Part shown: positions 36,037 to 47,200 of the stretch, piece after piece
Position numbering within the stretch: position 1 is the stretch's first letter
How the letters are laid out: every line of letters begins with the position of its first letter
Source: Trichostrongylus colubriformis
Lineage: Eukaryota; Nematoda; Chromadorea; Rhabditida; Trichostrongylidae
Reading direction: 5' to 3'
Length of the DNA stretch: 64,000 nt
Assembly (NCBI GenBank): GCA_963978905.1
Contig: OZ022256.1
Coordinates: 15,297,863 to 15,361,862, forward strand
Position numbers and translations under genes: made by a program
The notes under the pieces: model-generated
Database searches by the model: none
The model's input: the letters and a program-made list of their open reading frames with translations, nothing else
What the model was told of the DNA's origin: nothing

Positions 36037-36544
36037 CAGTAGCGCTCAAAAGTCTTCGGCCGAAACTCTTTTGTCATAACTTTTTTTCTACTTGACCAAA
36101 TTTGACAAAATTTTAATATGTGATGCCTGAACCTATTGCCAACATTTCCCTCTACTTGAGTGCCGCTTGACACTTTTCATGGTTTTTTGCAAAAACTTAC
36201 TACAAGACCACCCAAAAAAAAGTAGAAAGCGTGGTCAAGGGGAACGGGTTTCTCTACAAAAACAAAACGAGCAAGTCTCAGAGAACATTAATATTTTGTA
36301 GAAAAACCACGACTTTTGATGACAGCGGCACAACGGGACGGCATAGCGATGGCACTCCAAAAACAAAAAATTTCATATAACCGCATAACCTATACCGTTG
36401 AGCGCCAAAATAGTATAATAAGTATGCAGTGTCTCCAAGTACAACATACTAAAATTTCTTTTGGATCGGTGCAGTTGCAAAAAAGTTATAAGTGAAAAAC
36501 CCCAAGTGAAAGATCATCTCGCCGAAGACTTTTGAGCGCTACTG
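36037..36544. mobile_element. Tc1-type MITE 'CAGTAGCGCTC', copy 2
   Basis: Same ends and interior as 20867-21402, flanked by TA on both sides (36035-36036 and 36545-36546). Slightly shorter because a run in the left third is missing. Confidence 0.9.
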
Positions 36545-36713
36545 TATGTATAAAACCACATTCAGCGTTCGTATTTTCTCTAAAATGCGCCACACTCCAC
36601 TCCCACTCGGAACGGAAATACTATTATATTGCTTGGCCTCTCCTGATTTACTTATTAACGGAGGGGCCAAATCATGAAAAAAATCGGCAACGTCGATTTC
36701 TTAGACGAATTAG

Positions 36714-36936
36714 CGTACAATAATGCCTCCCCCTGAAGATGAAGGTTGTCTTCCAATCCACAATTTGTTAATGAGCGATTACTTAGGCGGTTGTGATTTT
36801 GAGCTGCCAACCTGCAGGTTCGATTTCAATCCAAACGGCTGCACGAGCCCCAGGATGAAAAAGTTGCTGGATCGCCTCCAAGAGGACCCTGAATGCAACG
36901 GCCAAGAAGCGGAGCTTGGTTGCAACCGTTTCCCTA
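36714..36936 (+). CDS. isolated Cys-rich exon candidate
   Basis: Open frame between a possible acceptor (cgaattag| at 36713) and donor (CCTAAG|gtagtc at 36937), phase 0 to an exact codon end. The translation has six cysteines (for example MSDYLGGCDFELPTC and PECNGQEAELGC), starts near MPPPEDEGC and resembles a small secreted-protein exon. No family recognised and no companion exon proven, so it is a weak call. Confidence 0.3.
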
Positions 36937-37787
36937 AGGTAGTCACTCACTGAGTAGCAGAGGAGTTTTACACGGAGGAGTTCCCTCTGACCGGGTAACC
37001 CATGGGTCTACGATAAGGAAATTTGGTAACCTTGCATCCCCTGTTTCTGGGTCCGTTCCAGTAGGAGAATCCTACCGAAGTGGCTAGAGAATCGTAGCCC
37101 CTCGGCAGAAACGAAAAGTTACCTATCCCTCTGGCATAAAGCTTTTAGCTCTTACGTGAAGGAAAGCTTCTTGCAAAGCCTAAAAAGGATATCCATTCCA
37201 GGACGGTTTTGCTGCGCTACAGCGGCCGTCAGAGACAAGTGGCCAAGAAGGGATATGATTACCGTCATCCTGTACAAGGCTAGACCCCATGCTGGCCTCC
37301 GCGGCTCGTCATCAAATATAGCAGCATGGATGGACCACGATGTCCTGCTTGCAGTACTTCATTTGAACCCCCAACTCTAGCGACCCTTCAAAGATCGTAG
37401 GCGAGAGAAGGGAAGATTTTTAACCCCGGCAATTAAGGACCAGGAGAGTCCTATGCGCTACCCAGGAAGTTTGTGGGAGACATTTCAGGCGCTGACGAGT
37501 TTATGGTTACTTGTGGTAAATGCCCTGTCGAATATAAATTAATGATTGGAGCAACAGTGAAAAATGTTGCAAAAGGAAAAGTCAAATAGAGCGTCGCGAT
37601 AGTCTCTCAGAAAAGAGTTTAGGGTACCCTTCTTGAGAATTTTCCTTTCCCTTTCACATCAGTACAATCATTTCTGACTAATAAGATAGAAATCAAAAAG
37701 GATATCATAAAATAAAGTAGCTAAGAGTAAGCTGTTGTAATAGTGCGATTCACTCACACGCATATCCAGATTAGCGGTCTCGCAAAA

Positions 37788-37973
37788 ATGTCTTGGAAAA
37801 AAGCCGCGCGACGTTTTCGCAAATGGCTGGAGCCATGTGGATGTGAGCGAGCATTTCGGCGAAAAAAACAGCCTCAAGAATACCCAGTCGACCTTCGTCG
37901 TTCAGAGCTACCAAGTTTTTCTATAACCCACATGTCCTTCAGGCAACAGACTATGTTCTTAACAGTTGGATAA
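37788..37973 (+). CDS. possible first exon, unknown protein
   Basis: ATG at 37788 in an A-rich context (caaaaATG) opens a basic frame (MSWKKAARRFRKWLEPCGC) that stays open for 61 codons. A donor at CCAA|gttttt (near 37913) could end it earlier. No homology recognised; it may be chance. Confidence 0.2.
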   Translation: MSWKKAARRFRKWLEPCGCERAFRRKKQPQEYPVDLRRSELPSFSITHMSFRQQTMFLTVG

Positions 37974-38695
37974 GCGTTATAGTACACATTGTTTATTTGT
38001 TTACTTTTATGTTATCTATTTATACCACTGATATTTGCAAGGTTAACTGAATTGTAAGTTTCACAACTGGAAGGACAAAAACAAGATGAGCGGCCTGGAC
38101 AAAATCAAGCCTCTGTCGGGGAATCCTCGACAGGGATAGGGTCTTACATGTTTGTTTCGCTAAAAGGGGGAGAGGCGTCTCAATCGTAGATGTAGGCAGT
38201 AATCAATGAAATTTCTTAGGCTAAGGGTACGAAGTGTAAAGGGGAGATAAAACTGATTAGCTAGGTACAAATTCGGAACTAACACTTAATTTAAAATAAG
38301 GGGCACCCCACAAATAGCAAAGAAGGTAAGACACAAATCTCCAAGATAAGTGCTTAAGACAATATCGTAGAGAGGAAAGCGTATGCACAACGAAAAAGAT
38401 AAACAGAGACAAATAGCATTGTTCATCTGCTGTTCCCCCTGTCTTTTTAGAACTGTGAGCTGTGGAAAAGGTGTCCAGCTTTTGCAATCAAACGCGCATA
38501 ACTTATCCTGTGGTGCAAGTACGACACATGATACCTTGTTCACAGTTTACAACTTGATTTCAAAAATGAGAATAGAGTACCTTTCAACCTAATGGATTGT
38601 CTATGGAAACCTCATGCATGGCACGTCCCACAACGGAGCCGGCCAGCGCCTACCGCCCTTTTGTTCACCCGCTGGCACCTCAAACACGTATAATA
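37974..38695. other. intergenic, no gene seen
   Basis: No recognised feature. Confidence 0.35.
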
Positions 38696-40185
38696 TTGGG
38701 TTGGGGAATAAGTTTCCGCGGTTTTCTTCAACCCCGTTTTTCACATTATTCCCTTCACGTTTCGACAAAGCTTACATATGTTTTCGATAGAGCTTTTTTT
38801 GCTCTACAGAATGATACTATCTGTTTTTGGGTTCCTTCTACCACCTAATATTTATGAGGTTTGGAGATGAAGTAAGCTGAAGGCAAAAAAATTGGCACTT
38901 GCGCATCTCATCTTCGTCGTCTGCCGTCGAGATCAAAAATGTATTTGTATATGTATTCGATAGGGCTTTTTTAGCTTTACAGAATGGTACTACTTTTTAT
39001 TCAAATCGCTCAACTTTTTGCTGTTTTTAAGACTCGCAAATGCAATACTCGCAAAAGTGTGCACTTTCGTTATCTCCTCTTCCTCGCCTACCATGGAGAT
39101 TGTAGAGAATGCGCCTACACGCATTCGATAGGGCTTTTTTTGCTCTACAAGATGATACCACACATCTTTCAAATCCTCTCTTATTTCAGCATGTAGGAAT
39201 AAGTTTCCACCTGTTTTTCTATGCGAAATTGCGTGATGAAAAGAATTTTTTCAGCAGAGTATTTCTTATCATTCGATAGAGCTCTTTTCGCTCTATAAGA
39301 TAGTGTTTACTTTTTTTGTTCGAATTCATTTTTGCCATTTTTAGATCACTTAAAAGTCGATGAAATCGAGCATGTTTGACACCATTTGATGAAAATGCTC
39401 GATTGTCGACTTTTAAATTATCTAAAAAATAGCAAAAATTAATTCGAACAAAAACCGTTTGAACCATCCAGTGAAGCGAAAAGAGCCCTATCGAGTGATA
39501 CAGAACACTCTGCTAAAAATTTATTTCTTCACGCAATTCCGAAGTGAAAAAAAGGTGAACACTTGTTCCTATACGCTAAAATGTAAGAGGAGACAAAAGA
39601 GGAGTGGTATCATCTTGTAGAGCAAGAAAAGCGTCATCGAATGCGTATCTGGACATCCTCTCCACTTTCGATGATAGGCGAGGAAGAGAAGATGGCGGAA
39701 GTGCACACCTTTGCGAGTACTGCATTTGCAAGCCTCAAAGGCAGCAAAAAGTTGAGCGATTTGAATAAAAAGTAGCATCATTCTGTAGAGCTCAAAAAGC
39801 ATCATTGAAACATATACACATACGTTTTTTGGTCTCGATGGTAGACGAGAAGGATGAGGTGCGCAAGTGCCAATTTTTTGCTTTCAGCTTACTTCATTTC
39901 CAAACCTCATAAATTTTAGGTAGTCGAAGGGATCGAAAACAGATAGTATTATTTTTTATAGATTTTATTTTGTAAAGAGAATATAGATTTTATTTTTATT
40001 TTATAGAATGGAAACAGATAGTATTATTTTCATTTTTTATTTTTTTTTATTTTTTTCTATTTTTTTACAGATATTTTCTAAAAAAAAGCTCTATCGAAAT
40101 CATGTATAAGCTTTGTCGAAAGGTCAAGGGAATAATATGAAAAGCGGGGTTGAAAAAAACCGCAAGGACTTATTCCTCAACCCAA
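38696..40185. mobile_element. giant foldback element with mariner-type ends (copy 2)
   Basis: Starts TTGGGTTGGGGAATAAG and ends ATTCCTCAACCCAA, with TA on both sides (38694-38695, 40186-40187). The arm structure matches 1045-2421: four hairpin-headed units per arm, meeting near 39380. Arms are more diverged than in copy 1, and the right arm contains an extra AT-rich stretch of about 130 bp (39950-40080), consistent with an older insertion. No transposase. Confidence 0.9.
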
Positions 40186-41766
40186 TACAACTCCTGTTTT
40201 CTGTTGAATCCACGGAATGCGTCAAAAAAATCTGTCGTTATTCGTGTTTTTGCCATAACTATACCTGAGGCTGTCCGGTTGCTTTGAAAAACAGATAAGA
40301 GCCTAGAGCTCGTCCGAGCAGATCTCCTTATGTAGAAAATGTTCATTTTTTCTCTGCCTGAACATCTTCATTTTGGAGAAAATGGGGAATTAACTCCTCG
40401 AGACGCGAGAAAGTACTTGCGGGCATGACAGCATCGCAAACTCTGCACTTCAGCTGAAAGTTTTAGTTTGGGCATTTGAATCTAAGAAATGTCAGCGTGA
40501 TCATTTTGATCCCATTCATGAATTTTTTTAACTTATTTCGGTCTGGAAGTGGCATTCCAGTGAACCTTCTTCTCCAAGATTTCACACTGGTCAGAGATCA
40601 GCAGTGCTGTTGATGCACTGCAAAGGAACTTCGTAAAAATTCCTCAAAGGTCGGTGGATCGAGTGTAACTTGTGTCAAATCTATTAAAGCTATTCCTTTT
40701 GTTGGTCTTTTCTGCATAAATGTCGGTCTCTGCACAATAATGAACTGATTTTGGATAGTGACTGTAATTTTACTTGATGAATTTCAGAATTCAAAACTGT
40801 GGCCTTACAGAAGGTAGTTTCAGAGCTGTCGCTTCAATAAACTAGGCTCAAACAACCTGAATTGGGAAGTTGAAATTCAGTGAGGTGCTTAGTCGACGGA
40901 GAAATAATATCGCAGTGTTGCTCCCGTTCATTTATCGCGATCTTCGTACTGTGCTAGTAAACATTGGATTTATCTTCTACGTTTTGTTGTCGCTCAGTCT
41001 ACGGTCCATCACCGTTGTCCTTCACTATGGATCTCAACTGGGCAAGTGCCTTGGCTATGGCCACATCCTTTTCAAGATGCATGACCACAGTGGTGCGACA
41101 TTTAGATGGCCAGTGAATTATATGGACGCCGATTTATCCATTTCACGGCTGGTAGGTCCTTCCCTGCCTGAAATAGTTAAGTAGTGAGTTTGTGTAACCT
41201 TTCGGAGCCTTGGATAATCACAGTGCTAATAGCCCCCAGCTCTCCTAGGCGAAGTTATTTGAGGGCAATTTACTATGAGGCAGCCGTATTAACGCAGAAG
41301 TGCACACTACACGCCAACTGGTTGTATGTTGTACCTCGTTGCATTGTTAACAGATCATTGCAGCTGTTAAAATATTTATACACGTGACATACAAACTTAA
41401 AATTAAAATTAAAAATTTGAAAAACATCGATTAGTTGCATGAACAAACTGATGGTTTTATAGAACAGGGCGGTTTTAAGAATATACAAACGTTTTTATCA
41501 AAAAGCAAAACGACAGGAAGTAAGTAGCTTTTACACCTGCCAAGTCAGCTTACTTATATTCAAGTATATTTCTTCCTCCTTCTACGACGCGTTGCATCGT
41601 TATCCTGATACCGCCAATGTATTTGGCACAAACATCTGGTGTGTGAGTCCTCCAGTAATGTGCAATGAACACCTCGAGAGCTTCCAAATTACGAACTCCT
41701 TGCTTCGTAGTGAGATCATCACGATAAAACTCGGTCCTAACAACATAGCAAACAATGTGCTATCGA
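40186..41766. other. intergenic with one long open frame
   Basis: The plus-strand frame 40870-41184 is open for 104 codons, and the minus strand of the same segment is also largely open. Neither shows a known domain or clean splice sites, so no gene is called. Confidence 0.3.
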
Positions 41767-42553
41767 CTACTTGATTCTATTCTTCGTATTACCCCACACC
41801 AATTTGATGAGATTGAGGTCAGGCGACTCTGCAGGCTTTGACAGTGTGTTTGTACTCTTGGGTTTATTAATTGTAACGACTTTTATGCGACTGTGCACTA
41901 TCTTGTACAATTCGGTAAAATCCAAAAAGTGTAGCGTTATGAAAGAGACATGGAGGACTATCGAAGGAAAGGAAACACAACGAACCATTGAAACCCTCAA
42001 ATCGAAGGGAAGGTAGCACCATTCCAGTATTTTGCAATACAACTCGCTCTCAATGCGACGGTTTCCTGGTGAAATAGCAAATTGTATGGTTCTTCGAATA
42101 GAATTACCACACCATATGTGGACTTTCGCTGGGTGTTTAGCTCGGCTGCGCATTGGTGAATACTGATCCCCTTCTTTCACGCGACAAAATCTGGCTGAAC
42201 AACGACTGAAAGGAACACTTTGAAATCAAAATACCACCTCGTAATAACTTACTTGAATCGGAATGTGCAATCATCGGTGAAGACACAGTCGGAAAATCCC
42301 AACCAAGCACCGAGCACTCCTGAGCAGAAGTCGAGCCGTGCACGCTTATTAGCAAACCTTATTGTGCGGCAGTATTTGGTGGTGGTCTTCTTGGATCCTC
42401 GTTTTTGCCCCAGTCTCTTTGATTGCGAAGTACAACAACAATTTCACTCGCTTCCAGGCGATTTGCAACATCTCTAGTTGTAGCAGAGCTATTGGCTTTA
42501 TAACGTCTTTCAATTTCCAGAAGAATTTCCTCACGGTGCCCTGAAACAAACAA
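41767..42553 (-). pseudogene. Tc1/Tc3-superfamily transposase remnant
   Basis: On the minus strand, an N-terminal helix-turn-helix-like stretch (HREEILLEIERRYKANSS) is followed by FTDDCTFRFK, carrying the first catalytic-type Asp motif. Next come KVHIWCGNSIRRT and YCKILEWCYLPF (the transposase core), then PAESPDLNLIKLVWGN at the 3' end. Several stops and frameshifts separate these pieces, and the middle Asp region (Q-D-N box) is destroyed. One break coincides with a perfect-looking intron (AAG|taagt to cctttcag). Terminal repeats were not found, so element limits are unknown. Confidence 0.8.
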
Positions 42554-44097
42554 TATGCCACCCTACAGAAAAATGTCAGAGAGAATCTACAAACCACGGA
42601 GAGTTTGCGATACGAAGATTCCGTCAAACCTCTTTACAAATCGCAAATCAGCATTATAATCCATGTGGATCAATCCAGAAGGAATCGATTGAGTAGGAAA
42701 ACGAACTCAAAACACAACTCCACTGGCAGGCAAAATCGAAAACCCAACATCTGCAGCTTCATAGACACCGAAAAAACCGACTTCCCTTTTCTCTCACTTC
42801 TACAATAGTGCTGAATAACTTGAAAAGCCTCTCTTCATCTACAATGACATTACTTCATACAATGAAATCGCCGAAATAGTTCGATATATGAAATAATTGT
42901 AAATTTCCGTCAATTTAGAAGGCGCGTTTTGCACTGGCTGATACGCACTTACCTGTCTCAATTCTAAGTGGTACTAGAATGCGTGGCACATCCCAGAGAA
43001 AGTATTTGCTGATATGTTGGAAATCATAGCTCTTATCAATCGATGGAACCTCTCAATGAAAGCAATAGTTTCGTAACAAATACAACAACCATTATGCGAC
43101 CACCAAAACACTAAATTTTGCTTTTTACGAGATTCTCTACATCCCCGAGAAGAAAGGTTAATTGCACCGCTCGCGGTGAAAGGCGAGCTCCAGTTTCTCA
43201 ACCCCATTATAACCTGCGGACAACTTGTCTCTCTCGCGACTACCATAGGTGAGCGGAACGAGAGAATCTCAAGCAAATGATAGAAGATTGGAATCAGCTG
43301 TTTTTCCCTCAACCATATAAATGGGAATGCCCGCTTACGAAGAGGTCCGCTTGCTGCTGATGAGAGTCCATCCGTTTCAGTTTGGGGAGGTACATAACGG
43401 CAAAAACAGAGAAGATCTGCGATGAACGGCTCGTAAGCTAAAATAATTCATGGGCAACTAAAAATTGGGTGAATGTCAAGTGTATGGCTTATTGCCTCGA
43501 AGTCGACCGTCAATATGTACATCATCGGTACATTATCGGCTTCTGTCAAGTTCTATTTTCGAGCCCTTCCAGGTCGATTGGTTGTGAAAAAAGGCATTAC
43601 CTTCCTTTTGTAATTCCCTCCTTGTCATTGAACTCTGGTGGTGGCCCCCGTTTGTGCTCCCTGAGGACAGTTTGCTAAAAACCACCCTTTCGGAATAATC
43701 AAAGAAGAGAGACAAGGCAGCATTGAGAGCTAGCCGATCAGCCAGCTAATAAGGAGGTCAAGGTCTCCTAAAATTACATTATCTGGCCTAACTGAAACGA
43801 TTTAACAAAGCGTGCCGATCAGCTCCAGATTTCCCTACTCTTTGCATGGGGGCGGGGGGGGGGGAGGGGTTGTGGGGGGGGGATAAATCACAGTTAGGTG
43901 AACTCATGAAACCTTTGATGAAGCCTTTGATGGACGTAAAAGCTCAACAGAAAGGTTGTCTGCTTTGGTTGGAGTAATGTGTTGAAGGGTGTGAACGTAA
44001 ATGTCGCTTCTAACCTAATAGCACACACCCTCACCTTCACGATTTTCTTGATCACAACGATAGATGGATTACTACAAGTTGGCTAAAAAATTTTCAA
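42554..44097. other. intergenic, 3' flank of the mosaic gene
   Basis: Contains a G-rich low-complexity tract (about 43848-43882). A long minus-strand open frame at 42974-43312 has no recognisable domain. No gene called. Confidence 0.4.
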
Positions 44098-44258
44098 TCA
44101 GTGCTTCACCAAACGAGGACGATCAGGGCTATGTTTTCCCATCAGGTTCTTCACTGGATGACATTCGACATCTAAGGCATTCAGATTGCCGCGAACTTTG
44201 TCCTCGAGGTCTTGTTGACGTTGCGAGGGGCGAATATCGGCCAAAGCTCCCTCTATAC
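44098..44258 (-). CDS. terminal exon, cytoplasmic tail end
   Basis: Acceptor tcattccag| before 44258; enters in phase 1, encodes 52 residues (IEGALADIRPSQRQQDLEDK, later KHSPDRPRLVKH) and ends with TGA at 44100-44098. Hydrophilic and charged, as expected of a cytosolic tail. No domain recognised. Its assignment to the mosaic gene rests on the compatible phases of the two small exons before it. Confidence 0.5.
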
Positions 44259-47200
44259 CTGGAATGACTATTGCATGCTCTCCCTTTTTATCCAAGAAGA
44301 TCCGAAAGTTCTTCAGGAATTTTTTCTGATAACGCGATGAGCATGTTCTCAATGGCAGGATCTTTATTCACTTCCATTATACTCCTTATAAGCTTCATTG
44401 CTGAGATGTTCTGATAATTTTAGAACCACGAAGAGCAGGTAGCATGTTACCGAAGATTGACGATTCAGAAACAGGTTGAGAAGCATTGGTCTGACTTTTG
44501 ATCTACCTAATAGTGAGAGGATCTGCCAGGCGCCAAAAATCAAATGCAATAGAGTCAAAATCACAAAAAAAATCAGTTAAAAAGACCCAAAAGTGGTATT
44601 CACTGAGCTTAGAGCAAACCAACGAAAGCTCTAGGAGTAGAAGAAGAGGAAAAGGCGCAAGAACCTAAAGAATCAAGAAGACAAGCGTAAAAGGACAGCA
44701 ACTCTTAAAACACGACCGCTCAGGAGGAGCGTGATGAGTACTTGAGAGTCACTATCACCAGCTTTGCTTGTGTATGGTGTCCTCTTTGATCGCAAATATT
44801 GGGTCATATCAAATCCCGCTCTGCTCTCATTTCTATTCTAAATTACATGATTGGGGCGAGAAGGCTGACCGCGTTACACCATTCCGTGCCATAGACTTCT
44901 ATCGTAGTGGATACGCTTATAGCCGTAATCATGAGATTACAGCGTACCACCGAATTGCATGCCTTGACGAAATAATTGTGGCTACCTTCCAGATCGTGTT
45001 TCTCACCGTAAAAAGCTGTCGGACCAGGGGGATTCTTCCCACTGGCTTCTTGAAAGGTTGTGCGGACGTGTGAAGCAGAACATGTCACCAAAACAATTTC
45101 AAAATGGCAATGTTTATATCAACAACAGTAAAAATTCATAAATTAAGAGACCATTGTGAAAATAAAATTATTGATATAATATTTAAATATTGAGCAAACA
45201 TGAATGAAATCTAAATAGAACCACTCATATACACGTAAACTGACGAAGTAGTAAGAAAAAGAGGTCAACAGCAAAGAAAGCAATCAACATATTTGATCCA
45301 AAGATGGAATCAACTTGAATTCGTCAATAGTACGTCGTACTTCGTGACCTTTCGATAGATATCGATGGAATATGCGGAATTGATCGTGCCGATCGGGTGG
45401 TCGCATTGGAGGGGTAATGGCTCAAGTCCTGAAAACACTACTTGGGATACGATCAAACTGATGCCGATTCCTGAAAATTTTCAAGTTATTAAATTGTTTT
45501 TTGCTGAAATCTTATTCAAGGGTTCAGTGGTGCACAGGGCACCAAAATTCGCCCCCGCTTGTGGTGGGGAACACTACTTCTCGAGATTTCGATAGTTTCA
45601 TACCGTTCTTCTCCACTGTTGCACTACTTCGCACTGTGCTCTCATACTCTGTAATCGGTGTTTCTGAAGGCACATTTCACGAAAGTTTTACATTGATCAA
45701 CGCAAATTATAGGTGAAAGTGCTTCGTGGGTAACCAGTTCCTATTGAATTAGGCTCTCTTTGCTGCTTTGAGTGACTCGAGAGCGCGATTTCACGATAAG
45801 CGGTGAAGGTAAGCGCTGTGTGTGAGTAAATCAGACAACAAAGACGGCGAAGACACGAGAAGGCAGATAGACGACAATTAGCGACGCACATGTCTGCCAC
45901 ATTTAGGCGGAGTCCATAATCCGTGCCAGAAGTGAGAGGCTCTAGCGCTTTGGTCTCTCAAGCCCCATCCCCTTCCAAGTGGGAGCTATGCGCGGATGCC
46001 ATTTCTGAGGATTGTTTCTCCAGATCAGTGTCGATGGGCAGAGAAAACCTCGAGAGCGTCGTAGCTTGAGATGGAATAAAAAGGTCTATCTGAAAATTTT
46101 TCCAAGGATTTCTCGAAAACTACCCTTTCACAAAAGATAAAAAACTGGATCAGTGACTGGACGATCGATTTTTCGACAAATATCGTCAATCTATAACGAA
46201 AGTCCTACTTAAATAGTACTAGGTAGCAATGCTACGATTTTGGGGAGGAAGGGATACAAGGGTATTTTCCCAAAGATTCCCTAGACACAAGGCTTGACCC
46301 TGCTACTTCGCACCGTTCCCGTTTGGGAGCTCTGGTACGCTTGCAGCTTGCAGACTATTGTCTATCAGTTGGCCGGCGCACACTACTGTGCGCGATTCAT
46401 GGCGATGTTGTGCAAAATGGGTATGATCGACATTATCACCGTTGTGTATGGGATTGAGTGAACTTTTCTTCCCTCTGCCTTCAGCTGAGCTTTCAATTTG
46501 CAAAGAATCAGGAGAGGTGACATGATAAGAAAGCTTTCGGCAGTAATATAGATAAGTCGCTTTTCATTGAACCCATTTTGCACGTCGACATGAACCGCGC
46601 GCAGTAGTGTGCGCCAGCCAACTGGTTATACATAAAAGGATCTTATGTCAGAAACTCATCGCTGACCGAAATCCATCTTCTCCACACGTTTGGGGCACAT
46701 TGGAACCCAATTAGCTTAGGAACCCAATTGTCTTTCTCAAAAGAGAACATTTCAGTGCACGTCCCACCCACCGTGGGCAGAGCTTGACCTGATCAGTGTA
46801 TGGTCTATACTTCTTGTGCCATGCCCTACCCATCCCACACTTGTCCCCATCTCCACAGGTCGTTTTTCATGTAATGTCATAGCTCCGTCCACCACCGCAA
46901 TTGCCACGCTCACTGTGCTCAGGATTCTTTCCTCATCTTCCGTTCCTTCAGAAACTCATCGTTAACCTAATTCATTTTCCCCCCACGTTTGAGGCACATC
47001 GGAACCCAATTAACAATTTTCGGTCTGGAAACGGAACATTTCAATGCACGCCCCGCCCACCAGCTTATCTACAGTAGGATACCACCTCCCATATTACTTT
47101 AAAAATTCAGGGTTCCAGCTTTGTTGCGACGCGAGATATGTATTTCCCGCCATTCACCTTCTAAAGGCTCCTTATCAGTCCTTATCAGTTGCTATCACTT

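Noticed and set aside
40870..41184. 104-codon plus-strand frame considered as a gene
   Set aside because: The opposite strand is also open, no domain is recognisable and no splice sites or repeat relation support either reading.
44098..44352. Possible LINE endonuclease/RT linker (DRPRLVK-like)
   Set aside because: The same bases are better explained as a terminal exon with a clean TTCCAG acceptor, a fitting phase and a stop. No RT or endonuclease motif was found nearby.
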